From contig NZ_CP011883.2 of NCBI RefSeq assembly GCF_000340435.2, positions 3,952,687-4,016,686 of the forward strand: a DNA stretch of 64,000 nucleotides, read 5' to 3'. Below the pieces are notes generated by a model. That model was not told the origin of the DNA and searched no databases. It saw only the letters and a list, made by a program, of their open reading frames with translations. Shown here in pieces: positions 47,101-56,792 of this stretch (position 1 is its first letter; each line of letters begins with the position of its first letter). Both the position numbers and the translations under genes were made by a program. This stretch comes from Mycobacterium haemophilum DSM 44634 (GTDB lineage Bacteria; Actinomycetota; Actinomycetes; Mycobacteriales; Mycobacteriaceae).

Positions 47101-48810
47101 ATACACAAACACCGTTCCCGGCCCAGGCGTGCCATCCTGCGGCCCGACCACACCGGGCGCCTGCTGGCCAGCGGCCAACGCCCGCAATCCCGCCACCGCC
47201 TGGACCCGGTCACGAGCGACCACGGTGCCAAACTTGGCGTGCCGCGACCGATGATGATTCAACGTGTGAGCCACATCAGCCAACGCCACCTCAGCGCCGG
47301 CCCCCTCAATCCAATCGGCCAGCACCCCCGCCGTCGCTGCCACCCGCTGCACCGTCTTACCCGCCACCACCAGCGTCGATACCTCAGTGCCGGAGCCGCG
47401 TTCGGTCGCCGGTGTCAGCTCGGGACCCTGCTCAATGATGACGTGGGCGTTCGTCCCACCCAAGCCAAACGACGACACCGCCGCGCGACGCGGCCCTGCG
47501 TGACCGTCGGAGGTCGGCCACGAGGAGTTCTCGGTGGGGACGAAGAACCTAGTCGGCGCGGCGTCGATGGCTGGATTCCATTGCGAAAAATGCAGATTCG
47601 GCGGGATCTTGGCACGTTGCACCGAAAGCGTCGCCTTGATGAATCCCGCGATCCCGGCCGCCGCCTCCAAGTGACCCAGGTTGGTCTTGACGGCCCCCAG
47701 CGCGCATGCGCTCTCGCTATGGCCTTTCTTAAGGCCGTAGGTGGCCGCCAGCGCCTCGAATTCGATCGGGTCCCCCAACACTGTGCCAGTGCCATGGGAT
47801 TCGACGTAGTTCACGCTCTCAGGCGCGATGTCACCAGAGCGCAAGGCATCGGCGATCACATCACACTGCGCGGCGGTATTCGGGGCGGTGACACCGTTGG
47901 AGCGGCCGTCCTGATTGACCGCAGAACCGCGCACCACCGCCAGCACCGGGTCGCCGTCACGCACCGCGTCAGTCAACCGCTTGAGCACCACCACCCCGGC
48001 GCCCTCACCGCGCACGAACCCGTCCGCCGCAGCATCGAATGCCGCGCACCGGCCTTGCGGGGACAACAATCCCCAGGCGGAAATTGCGATTTGCGTCTCT
48101 GGGCGCAGCGTGATGCTCACTCCGCCGGCCAGGGCCAGGTCGGTTTCGCGCAGCCGCAAACTCTGGCAGGCCAGGTGCACCGCCACCAGCGACGATGAAC
48201 ATGCGGTGTCTACCGCCACCGATGGACCACGCAGTCCCAACAGGTAGGAGATTCGGCCGACGGTGATGCTGTGGGCGTTTCCGGTTCCGCTGTAGGCGTC
48301 GACATTCTCCAGGCTGGCGGCCAACATGGATTGGTATTCGTTGAAGTACACGCCCATCATCACGCCGGTTCGGCTGCCGGCCAGGGAATCCGGTGGGATT
48401 CCCGCATTTTCGAGGGCTTCCCAGGCAACCTCGAGCAGTATCCGCTGCTGCGGGTCCATCGCCGCGGCTTCACGTGGTGTGATACCGAAGAATTCCGCGT
48501 CGAAGCCCGCGATGTCGGGGACGAAACCGCCCCATTTCGTGGTCATCCGACCCGGCGTCAACGGGTCAGGGTCATAAAACGCGTCCGCGTCCCAACGATC
48601 GGCCGGTACTCTCGAGATCGCGTTGCGGCCGTCGACCAACAGATCCCAGAAGCTATCCGGCCCGGTCACGTCCCCAGGAAACCGGCAACCGATCCCCACC
48701 ACCGCGATGGGCTCTGCTACCGCGATCCGAGAGATCTTGGTGAATTCCTCAGCAAGGGTGGCGCGCTGCTGCGCGGTCATGCCGGAAATCCGGCTGAAAG
48801 CGGTCCGCAT
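44155..48810 (-). CDS. ppsB: Polyketide synthase PpsB (KS-AT-KR-ACP)
   Basis: 1,551 residues (Mtb 1,538 as I recall). Ketosynthase VDTACSSSLVAVHLACQ (about residue 202), acyltransferase IGHSMGEVAAAVVAG (about 653) with VAPHNPAMD, ketoreductase with QLVIGATGNIGPHLIRQL (about 1173) and the catalytic region FSSISGLIGSRWLAHYTA, then ACP FQLGMDSLMSVTLQ (about 1470). With no dehydratase, it leaves a hydroxyl, the second of the phthiocerol diol. Residues about 477-810 are encoded by DNA almost identical to ppsA. Its first base is the last base of the ppsA stop (TAATG-type coupling). Confidence 0.95.
46379..47379. repeat. Copy 1 (in ppsB) of a 1,001-bp near-identical tract
   Basis: Aligned base by base with 51817-52817 (offset 5,438, no gaps), it differs at three positions only: 46570, and two within the codon run at about 46711-46713 that turn Leu-Glu into Leu-Gly. 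It covers the KS-AT linker and most of the acyltransferase domain. Similarity drops sharply at both ends. Confidence 0.95.
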
Positions 48811-51800
48811 TACACCGACCCTTCGGCCTCAGTCGAGGTCGATTCGATGCGGTCGAAGAGACTGTCCAATACGCTTCCCGCTGAGGCGGATAAGGAGGCC
48901 ATCTTGTCTTCTTGCGAATCGTGCTGCGGTGCAACTACTTTTGCCAGATACGCGGCTAGTAACGCAACGGTTGGATGGTTGAACAGCATGATGGCCGACA
49001 GCTCTATCCCGATGAACTGCTCGGCTTCACGCCGAATCGCCATTGCCATAAGGGAGTTGAGCCCAAGTTCGGCAAACGGCCGGTCGGTGTCCAGCTCCGC
49101 CTCGGCCACCCGGAGCTCTGCAGCGATGATGGTCCGTAAGCCACTTTCAAGTTCTTTCCGCACCTCGGTGGCCGCCATCTGCGACCAGTTTCGCGCCGGG
49201 ACCAGATAGCTGTCCCCAGCGGCGGGGCCGGCGGACCCGTCGGGCCTGGGGACTGGCAGCACAACCGCCTGCGCGACGTCGTAGGCATCGACGTACTCCC
49301 ACGCGGTGAACGCCTCCGAAGGCGTAATGTCACGCGACCCCATTCGCTGCAGCTCGTCGCCGACAAGCTGGGCGTTAGCGGCGAATCCGAGGCCCCGCCA
49401 AGCCACCCAGTCGAGGCTCATAGTGTGGCAGCCTTGTTGGCGGCGCGCCCGCGCCAACGCGTCCAGGTAGGAATTCGCGGCAGCGTAAGAGCCCTGCCCC
49501 GGGATACCGAAGATTCCTGCGGCCGAGGCGGTCAAGTACAAGAAGTCCACGCTGCCGGGCGGAAAGACCTCGTGCAGCACCTGGCTGCCGGCGATCTTGG
49601 GCCACATCACCTGACGAACCGGATCGTCGGTCATGTTCGTCACGAGTTGGTCATTCGTAACGCCTGCCGCATGGATGACCCCGCGGATCGGCGCGGCGCC
49701 GTCACGGTCACGCTTGGCCAACAGGGCCTGCACATCGTCGTGACGGCCGACGTCGGCTGCGACGGCTTCGACTGTCACTCCCCGCATCTCCAGGGCGCGG
49801 ATTGCATCGATCTTCTGACGCAGTCCGGCTTGGCTGTTCAGGAGGGTGTCGAGGTCCCAGTCCCGCCTTGGCGGCAACGGTGTACGGCCCGTCAATACCA
49901 GTCGACGAGCACCACGGTCGGCGAGCCACTCAGCCATCAGCAGGCCAAGCGCACCCATTCCACCGGTGATGAGGTAGGCCGCATCGGCCTTGCATTGCAA
50001 GGATTTGCGCACCGGATCACTTCGGATCGGCGCCAATGTCGGGGCGAGCACGACACCGTCACGTAGTACCAAGATCGACTTGGTTGATGTTTGAACCAGA
50101 TTGGCAAGTGCCGGTGCGGCGTCGCCAAGGTCATCGTCGATTGCGAGATCGACTAGCCCGCCCCACAATTCGGGATGCTCCGCAGCGATGACACCCGCAA
50201 AGCCCCACAGGAAGCTCTGGCGCAGCGCGGACGGGGCCACCGATTCGTGAACTCCGCGTGTGACGATCCACAGCGCTGCGGGCTTACCCGGCTCCCGCTC
50301 CGCTAAAGTCCGCACCAGATCTCTGATCTCGGCGGTGGTCCGCACGGCGAAGTCGACATCGGTCTCACCTACGGTTGCCGGACAGGAATCCGCGACGTAA
50401 ACGACGTAACGTACCTCAGAGACCCCAGCCGCCGGCGCGGCCAGCGTGTAGCCCGCCTCCTTGAGGCGTAAGCCAAGCGCGGCGCCGTCATTGCCGATTA
50501 CCGCGACAGACCCCGAACCTGCCACCGAAGTGTTGGAGCAATCCAGGTCGGTCCGCGGTTGCCAGTCGATCGCGTGCACGAAATTCCTGGCGTCTGTCCA
50601 GGCATCCGCATGGGATTCAACGAAACTGACCGACCCGGGCTGTTGCGCGTTGTCAAAGTCCAGCGCCCGATACTGAAGTGACCGCATGGTCGCCCATGGC
50701 AACCCGCCGCCGTCGGCGACGGTGACATCGACGGTGATCCCGTCGTCGTCGCGAGCAGTGCGATTCAACGTCACCGAGCCGCGTGGTCCGGTGGCGGTGT
50801 CGCCTAACCACACTTGCTCGATGCTTGCCGGCAGGTAAAGCCGCGTGTCGGTGACGTCCGCCAGCGCGGGGACGAGAATTGCGGCGTCGAGTAGCGGCGC
50901 GACCGCCCCTTCGGGCAGGGCATCGGGAAGCTCGATCCCAACCGTGCGGCCGGTTGACTGCTGCGTCTTTTGCGTCCATGACTTCACGGACCACTCGAAA
51001 GGCAGGCCGTCGACCCCACGCAGCGCGAGCAGCGCCGCTATGTCGGGAATCGAGTCCGCAATCGCGTCCAGATGACCGTTAGTTTGATCCGGGTGGTGCG
51101 ATGGAGCCGCGGAACGCGCCGGTGCTGAGGAAAGCTGCGCGGTCACATGCCGCGTCCACCGGTCCTGGGGAGTTTCGGTGGCAGGACTTGAGGCCAGGCT
51201 GATCGATTGATTATCGACGACAACCTGGATCAGACGGGGTCGATCAGCGAAAATGGGTTGCTCGAATCGGATCCCGGATAGCGTCGAATAACCCAATTCC
51301 GCTGCGGCGCAAAGGATTGTGTGCAGTACAATAGAAGCAGGGACCACCTCGACACCGTGGAATCGATGCCAGCCCCGGTACGGCTTGGCCTGCGGCGCCA
51401 GCCGCGCCTGCCACAAGTGGATGGGCAGACTCCCCGAGCCCCCGAAGGCCCCGGTAACCGTGGTGTGTTGGCCAAGTAGTGTGCCGACCCGGGGCGCCAA
51501 TCCAACAGAGTTGACCGGACGTTTCCTGGTGATCCAATGCCGGGTGTGCTGCCAGGGGGTGCTGGGGATCGTTACGTGTGGTTCCGCAGGATGAGGGGTG
51601 TGTGGCGGGTGGGCGGTGTTGGCGGTGTTGAGGTTGGTGCGGAAGGTGATGGTGTCGTCGGCGTCGCGTTGCAGGGTCCCGATGCTGGTGTACCGGGTGC
51701 CATGCTGGGCGCAGTGCAGCGTGTCAATGATGGCCTGGGTCAGCAGCGGGTGTGCGCTGATTTCGATGAAGGTGTGGTAGTCGGTTCCGGCGGTCATGAT

Positions 51801-54443
51801 CGCCTGCTGGAAATGCACTGGGTTGCGCATATTGGTGGCCCAGTGCTCGGCATCGAACACCGGGCGCGAGCCGAGGTCAGCGTAGGTGGTGGAAAGGATC
51901 GGAATCGTCGGGGTCCGCGCAGCCAAATCGGCAAGCTCGGAACGCATCTGAGGCTGTAGCGCATCCATCGCCGGATTGTGCGGAGCCACTTCGATATTGA
52001 CCCGACTGGCGAACCGGTTCTGCGCGCGCACCCGGTCGATCAACTCATCGATCTGTTCGGTGGGCCCGGCGATCACCGTTTGGCGCGGCGAGTTGTAAAT
52101 CCCCAACGTCACCTGCGGGTAGTCGGCGATCAACCCCTCCGTCTCGGCCGCGTCAAGCTCGAGCAGCGCCATGCCGCCCTGCCCGGACAGCGGAGCCATC
52201 AGCCGCGACCGGGTAGCGGTCACCCGCAGCCCCTCGGCAGCAGTCAGCGCCCCAGCCACCACCGCGGCGGCCACCTCACCCATCGAATGCCCGATCACCA
52301 AATCCGGTTGCACCCCGTAAGACCGCCACAACTCGGTCAGCGTCAGCTGCATGCCGATCAAACCCAGCTGGATCTGCTCGATACCAACCAGTTCCTTACC
52401 ATTGGCCAGCACATCGTGCAGCGAGAAACCGGCATGGGCGACAAACACCGGCTCCAACTCGGCCACCGCAGCCGCGAAAGCCGGCTCATCAGCCAATAAC
52501 TGGCGCCCCATCCCCGCCCACTGCGAACCGCGCCCCGAATACACAAACACCGTTCCCGGCCCAGGCGTGCCATCCTGCGGCCCGACCACACCGGGCGCCT
52601 GCTGGCCAGCGGCCAACGCCCGCAATCCCGCCACCGCCTGGACCCGGTCACGAGCGACCACGGTGCCAAACTTGGCGTGCCGCGACCGATGATGATTCAA
52701 CGTGTGAGCCACATCAGCCAACGCCACCTCAGCGCCGGCCCCCTCAATCCAATCGGCCAGCACCCCCGCCGTCGCTGCCACCCGCTGCACCGTCTTACCC
52801 GCCACCACCAGCGTCGACAGTGCCGGGACCACCCCCGGCTCGGGTGTGGGAGTCTCTTCCTGGCCCTGCTCGATCACCACATGCGCGTTCGACCCACCGA
52901 ATCCGAATGACGACACACCGGCCCGCCGCGGATGCCCTGTGTCTGGCCATTCTCTCTGGGCGTCAACGACTTTCATCCGCAACTCAGCAAAGGGAATGTG
53001 CGGGTTCGGGCTTTCAAAACACTGATTCGGTGGAATCTGACCACGCTGCACCGCCAGCACTGTCTTGATGAAGCCAGCGATGCCCGCCGCTGCCTCGGTG
53101 TGACCGAGGTTGGTCTTGATGGCGCCGATGAGTAGCGGAGAATCCTGGGCGCGTCCGCGGCCCAGCACCGCGCCCAAAGCGCGCGCTTCGATCGGATCTC
53201 CCAACAGGGTTCCGGTCCCGTGAGTTTCAACGTAGTCGATGTCGGTCGGTTGCATTCCGGCGTTGGCATAGGCGGCGCGCAGCACCGCCATTTGGGCCGC
53301 CGGGTTGGGGGCCATCAGCCCGTTGGAGCGGCCATCCTGGTTGACCGCTGAGCCGCAGATAATGGCAAGCACCCGATCACCGTCGCGCTGCGCGTCGGTC
53401 AACCGCTTAAGCACCACCACCCCAGCGCCCTCACCGCGCACAAACCCGTCGGCGGCCGCGTCGAACGCGCGGCAACGACCGGTCGGCGACAACGCCCCGA
53501 CCTGGTCGAAACCGCGAAATACGGCCGGGGACAATAACAAATTCACGCCCGCCGCAATGGCCAGGTTGGAATCCTCGGTCCGCAGGCTTTGGCAGGCGAG
53601 GTGGATCGCGACCAACGACGACGAGCACGCGGTATCAACCGCGACAGACGGGCCACGCAGGTCGAGAAAATACGAGAGGCGGTTCGCGATGATGCTCATT
53701 GCACCACCCGTGTTGCTCCAGCCGTCCACTTGCGGGAGATCGGTGGAAGCGATGGCGCCGTATTCGCTCAGGCATGACCCGGCGAAGACGCCCGTCTGCG
53801 AACGGCGCAGCGAGTTAGGTGAAATTCCCGCGTGCTCCAACGCCTCCCAAGCCACTTCCAGCAGCAGGCGCTGCTGCGGGTCCATCTTGTCGGCTTCGCT
53901 GGGTGAGATCTCGAAGAATTCCGAGTCGAAGGCGTCGATGTCCTCCAAGAATGAGCCCCACCGCGTGGTACGCGCAAGCAGTGCCTTGACTTCCGGCGAG
54001 CCGTCGTCGAAGAGCTCCCACCGTTCGTCGGGGACCTGCCCGATCGAGGAACGACGGTCACACAGAAACTGCCACAACGCTTCTGGACCAGATATCCCCC
54101 CTGGGAAGCGACACCCCATCCCGATGACGGCGATCGGCTCCTCGAGTGAACCCCGGCCCGGGCGCCGCAGCGCCGCTTCCGATTCGCCGTCAGGGGCGGG
54201 CGCAGTGAGATACGCGGCCAGCGCATTGATCGTCGGGTGCTCCCAGAAGTCGATCGGGGATACGGTCTTGCCTAACAACTCTGTCAATTCCCCGGACAGC
54301 ACGACCGCATCGCGGGAGCTCACGCCCAGGTCGGCCAGCGATAGATCAAGGTCGACCTCATCCGGTGTACAGCCGATATTCGTCACCAAGTAGTCGACCA
54401 GCCAGTGGCGAAGGTCGGCTTCACCACCAATGCTCGCCGTCAT
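48810..54443 (-). CDS. ppsA: Polyketide synthase PpsA (ACP-KS-AT-KR-ACP)
   Basis: 1,877 residues (Mtb 1,876 as I recall). An N-terminal acyl carrier domain (ADLGVSSRDAVVLS, Ser43) accepts the starter from FadD26. Then ketosynthase VDTACSSSLVAIHLA (Cys273), acyltransferase IGHSMGEVAAAVVAG (about 718), a long region with a dehydratase-like fold lacking HxxxGxxxxP, ketoreductase AYLITGGMGALGLLMAEWL (about 1493) and ACP FAELGLNSLMAMAIRR (about 1795). It performs the first extension and leaves a hydroxyl. Its start overlaps the fadD26 stop by 4 bases (ATGA), so loading enzyme and first module are translationally coupled. Confidence 0.95.
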   Translation of the reverse strand: MTASIGGEADLRHWLVDYLVTNIGCTPDEVDLDLSLADLGVSSRDAVVLSGELTELLGKTVSPIDFWEHPTINALAAYLTAPAPDGESEAALRRPGRGSLEEPIAVIGMGCRFPGGISGPEALWQFLCDRRSSIGQVPDERWELFDDGSPEVKALLARTTRWGSFLEDIDAFDSEFFEISPSEADKMDPQQRLLLEVAWEALEHAGISPNSLRRSQTGVFAGSCLSEYGAIASTDLPQVDGWSNTGGAMSIIANRLSYFLDLRGPSVAVDTACSSSLVAIHLACQSLRTEDSNLAIAAGVNLLLSPAVFRGFDQVGALSPTGRCRAFDAAADGFVRGEGAGVVVLKRLTDAQRDGDRVLAIICGSAVNQDGRSNGLMAPNPAAQMAVLRAAYANAGMQPTDIDYVETHGTGTLLGDPIEARALGAVLGRGRAQDSPLLIGAIKTNLGHTEAAAGIAGFIKTVLAVQRGQIPPNQCFESPNPHIPFAELRMKVVDAQREWPDTGHPRRAGVSSFGFGGSNAHVVIEQGQEETPTPEPGVVPALSTLVVAGKTVQRVAATAGVLADWIEGAGAEVALADVAHTLNHHRSRHAKFGTVVARDRVQAVAGLRALAAGQQAPGVVGPQDGTPGPGTVFVYSGRGSQWAGMGRQLLADEPAFAAAVAELEPVFVAHAGFSLHDVLANGKELVGIEQIQLGLIGMQLTLTELWRSYGVQPDLVIGHSMGEVAAAVVAGALTAAEGLRVTATRSRLMAPLSGQGGMALLELDAAETEGLIADYPQVTLGIYNSPRQTVIAGPTEQIDELIDRVRAQNRFASRVNIEVAPHNPAMDALQPQMRSELADLAARTPTIPILSTTYADLGSRPVFDAEHWATNMRNPVHFQQAIMTAGTDYHTFIEISAHPLLTQAIIDTLHCAQHGTRYTSIGTLQRDADDTITFRTNLNTANTAHPPHTPHPAEPHVTIPSTPWQHTRHWITRKRPVNSVGLAPRVGTLLGQHTTVTGAFGGSGSLPIHLWQARLAPQAKPYRGWHRFHGVEVVPASIVLHTILCAAAELGYSTLSGIRFEQPIFADRPRLIQVVVDNQSISLASSPATETPQDRWTRHVTAQLSSAPARSAAPSHHPDQTNGHLDAIADSIPDIAALLALRGVDGLPFEWSVKSWTQKTQQSTGRTVGIELPDALPEGAVAPLLDAAILVPALADVTDTRLYLPASIEQVWLGDTATGPRGSVTLNRTARDDDGITVDVTVADGGGLPWATMRSLQYRALDFDNAQQPGSVSFVESHADAWTDARNFVHAIDWQPRTDLDCSNTSVAGSGSVAVIGNDGAALGLRLKEAGYTLAAPAAGVSEVRYVVYVADSCPATVGETDVDFAVRTTAEIRDLVRTLAEREPGKPAALWIVTRGVHESVAPSALRQSFLWGFAGVIAAEHPELWGGLVDLAIDDDLGDAAPALANLVQTSTKSILVLRDGVVLAPTLAPIRSDPVRKSLQCKADAAYLITGGMGALGLLMAEWLADRGARRLVLTGRTPLPPRRDWDLDTLLNSQAGLRQKIDAIRALEMRGVTVEAVAADVGRHDDVQALLAKRDRDGAAPIRGVIHAAGVTNDQLVTNMTDDPVRQVMWPKIAGSQVLHEVFPPGSVDFLYLTASAAGIFGIPGQGSYAAANSYLDALARARRQQGCHTMSLDWVAWRGLGFAANAQLVGDELQRMGSRDITPSEAFTAWEYVDAYDVAQAVVLPVPRPDGSAGPAAGDSYLVPARNWSQMAATEVRKELESGLRTIIAAELRVAEAELDTDRPFAELGLNSLMAMAIRREAEQFIGIELSAIMLFNHPTVALLAAYLAKVVAPQHDSQEDKMASLSASAGSVLDSLFDRIESTSTEAEGSV
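51817..52817. repeat. Copy 2 (in ppsA) of the 1,001-bp near-identical tract
   Basis: Matches 46379-47379 in ppsB at all but three positions. It encodes roughly PpsA residues 542-875, from the KTVQRVAATAGVLADW linker to ATNMRNP near the end of the acyltransferase domain. Same orientation as copy 1, separated by about 4.4 kb. Confidence 0.95.
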
Positions 54444-56191
54444 ACCTTCACGTCCAGCCGTATGAACCCGTCGCTGCGATAACGTTCGACACAGGCTGAA
54501 CGTCGGACCTTGCCGCTTGTTGTGACCGGGATCGAGCCAGGTGGCACCAGAACGAGGTCGGCCACATGCAGACTGTGCGACTTCGATATAGCGGAGGTGA
54601 CTTCACGCTTCACCGAGCGGAGCTTGAGCATGTGGTCTTCCGCGGACGCTCCGCGTCGCTTGAATTCGATGATCGCCACCAGCTGCTCGGTGATGTCGTC
54701 CGGCACACCAATCGCTGCAACCCGGCCGCCGGTGATCTCCTGGATCGTCGCCTCGATGTCGTCCGGGTAGTGGTTGCGACCATCGACGATGAGCAGGTCT
54801 TTGATGCGGCCCATGATGAACAGTTCGCCATCAGACATGACACCCAGGTCTCCGGTCCGAAGCCACGGACCCTCCGGGGTGCCAGGTGCGGGGTCGACGA
54901 TCTTGGCGTTGAAGGTCCGCGCGGTCTGCTCGGGCTTGCGCCAATATCCCATGGCCACATGGTCGCCCTGTAACCAGATCTCCCCGACCGTTCCGGCCGG
55001 GTTCTCGATCATGGTCTCCGGATCGACGATTCGCACAGCCGATGCATCAGGTGATCCGTAACTGATGAGTTCGGTCGCGCCTCTCCCTTCGGCTCCGCAG
55101 GCCTTGGCCTGACTGGCCGTCAGGTGCTCGTAGTCGAAACGCACCGCCTTGGGCACGGTGCCAGGTTCGGGAGCCGCCACATATAGGGTCGCTTCCGCGA
55201 GCCCGTATGACGGTCGTACGGCCGTGGGGTTGAGATTGAAACGGGCGAAGCGCTCGGTGAAACGCTTCACCGTTGCGACATGGATTCGTTCACTGCCGCT
55301 AACGATTCCGAGCACGGCGCCGAGGTCGAGTCCCGCCATGTCGTCGTCGGACGTTCGGCGCACGACCAACTCGAAAGCAAAATTCGGCGCTGCAGAAAAG
55401 CACGACCCGATAGTCGCGAGAAGTTGCATCCAGCAGGCCGGGCGGCGCAAAAACGACATCGGGCTCAGCAACACCGCGCTTCGTCCAGCGACCATTGGCG
55501 CGCAAATCCCAAGAATCAAGCCCATGTCGTGAAACAGGGGAAGCCATGACAACAGGGTCATGTTCGGAGTCTTTGTGGCGTCGCCAAAATAGCCGTTCAG
55601 GCTTTGCATCACATTAGCGATAACGTTCTTGTGTGACACCATGACGCCGGCTGGCGTGCGTGTCGACCCGGACGTGTATTGGAGATAAGCCGGCCTAGCA
55701 GAGGGCTGAGGGGCCTTCGGCAGCGGGAGTGACGCGTTCAAGTCAAGCAGATCGACCTCAATGACCGACGGGGCGTCCCGTCCGTCTTGTGCACAAGCGT
55801 ATTTCGCCACGTCGCTAACCACGGACGAAGTCGTAAGAATAGCGACCGGTTGGGAATCCTGTAGTACCGCCGAAACGCGTTCGTCGTGAACGGCATACTG
55901 CGGTGTTGAAAGAGGAACCGCGATAAATCCGGCCTGGAGAGCCCCTAAGAACGCGATAACATATTCCAGTCCCTGCGGCGCCAAAATTGCCACTCTATCA
56001 CCGGGCACACCACACAATTTGAGCTCTTTAGCAATGATGCAAGCGCGTGTGTAAACTTGCGACCACGTCAAGCTCTCAGCAAAGCCCTTCGGGTCTGATC
56101 CGTAGTCAATGTATGTGTAGGCGGTCGTGCCAGCCTGCTGATCCGCCCGTTCCTTCAGCAAAGCGGGGACGGAAAAGTTGGTCACGACCAT
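54440..56191 (-). CDS. fadD26: Long-chain fatty-acyl-AMP ligase FadD26
   Basis: 583 residues from ATG at 56191 (MVVTNFSVPALLKERADQQ), exactly the length I recall for Mtb FadD26; this start has GGAAGGGGG just upstream, whereas the frame opens at 56245. Adenylation motifs are YLQYTSGSTRTPAGVMVSH, SWLPLFHDMGLI, RPSYGLAEATLYVA and LRTGDLGVMSDGELF-type segments. It activates a long-chain fatty acid as acyl-adenylate and loads it onto PpsA, in the FAAL branch that does not make CoA esters. First gene of the fadD26-papA5 operon; the 601-bp region upstream presumably carries the main promoter. Confidence 0.95.
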   Translation of the reverse strand: MVVTNFSVPALLKERADQQAGTTAYTYIDYGSDPKGFAESLTWSQVYTRACIIAKELKLCGVPGDRVAILAPQGLEYVIAFLGALQAGFIAVPLSTPQYAVHDERVSAVLQDSQPVAILTTSSVVSDVAKYACAQDGRDAPSVIEVDLLDLNASLPLPKAPQPSARPAYLQYTSGSTRTPAGVMVSHKNVIANVMQSLNGYFGDATKTPNMTLLSWLPLFHDMGLILGICAPMVAGRSAVLLSPMSFLRRPACWMQLLATIGSCFSAAPNFAFELVVRRTSDDDMAGLDLGAVLGIVSGSERIHVATVKRFTERFARFNLNPTAVRPSYGLAEATLYVAAPEPGTVPKAVRFDYEHLTASQAKACGAEGRGATELISYGSPDASAVRIVDPETMIENPAGTVGEIWLQGDHVAMGYWRKPEQTARTFNAKIVDPAPGTPEGPWLRTGDLGVMSDGELFIMGRIKDLLIVDGRNHYPDDIEATIQEITGGRVAAIGVPDDITEQLVAIIEFKRRGASAEDHMLKLRSVKREVTSAISKSHSLHVADLVLVPPGSIPVTTSGKVRRSACVERYRSDGFIRLDVKV

Positions 56192-56792
56192 ACCCCCTTC
56201 CACCTTCCGTTCGGCTTGAGAGCTCATTGGCTTGACCGCGTTCATGATGTGCCCGCACCGTGTGAACCCCCGATGGATCGCACAGCTCGACTTCCCGACG
56301 CTGGGAAACCTCGCGGTCTGAGCTGACCAGGCTGCTCTGACGATTACGCAACTCTGCTATCGAGGCACGTCGGCGTGCCTACCAAAGCCCATCTGCATGG
56401 TGTCAGATTACTGTCCCTTGACTAAACCCGTTCCCCTACAACTAGACCTTGTATGTACGGTAATCGCCTCCCGAGACAGCTGCGTGCATTATTTGGAAAA
56501 TCCAGATGCTTGCCAGCGATCGGCCACGTCGTCGACAGATGCTCGAGTCTATCAGCTGGACCGATGGTCCCAACCCGCGATTTCTGCGGCCACTGGTGTG
56601 ACCTGTGGTACATCAATGGACGACGGTCGGCCGATAGCCGATTCGAGTTAGACGGGACCCGCGGCCAGCTTTGAGACTGATGCCCATTTGTAACGAGATT
56701 CACACCCACCCCGACTGCACCGGCCCTGGCGCATGACGGTGGACAACGAGCTAGCGGTGCGACGCCGTCCGATCCCCAGCCCGTAGACTCAG
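56192..56792. other. Leader region between tesA and fadD26
   Basis: 601 bp, AT-richer than its surroundings, likely holding the fadD26 operon promoter; I cannot fix -10/-35 elements. A minus-strand frame of 95 codons (56422-56709, starting MGVNLVTNGHQSQSW) lies here. In Mtb a small ORF (Rv2929, about 103 residues) sits in the same place, so this may be its counterpart, but the peptide has no recognisable domain and I do not call it as a gene. Confidence 0.5.

Noticed and set aside
46379..52817. The repeated tract as a mobile element
   Set aside because: It has no terminal inverted repeats or transposase and falls in frame within acyltransferase domains; gene conversion explains it.
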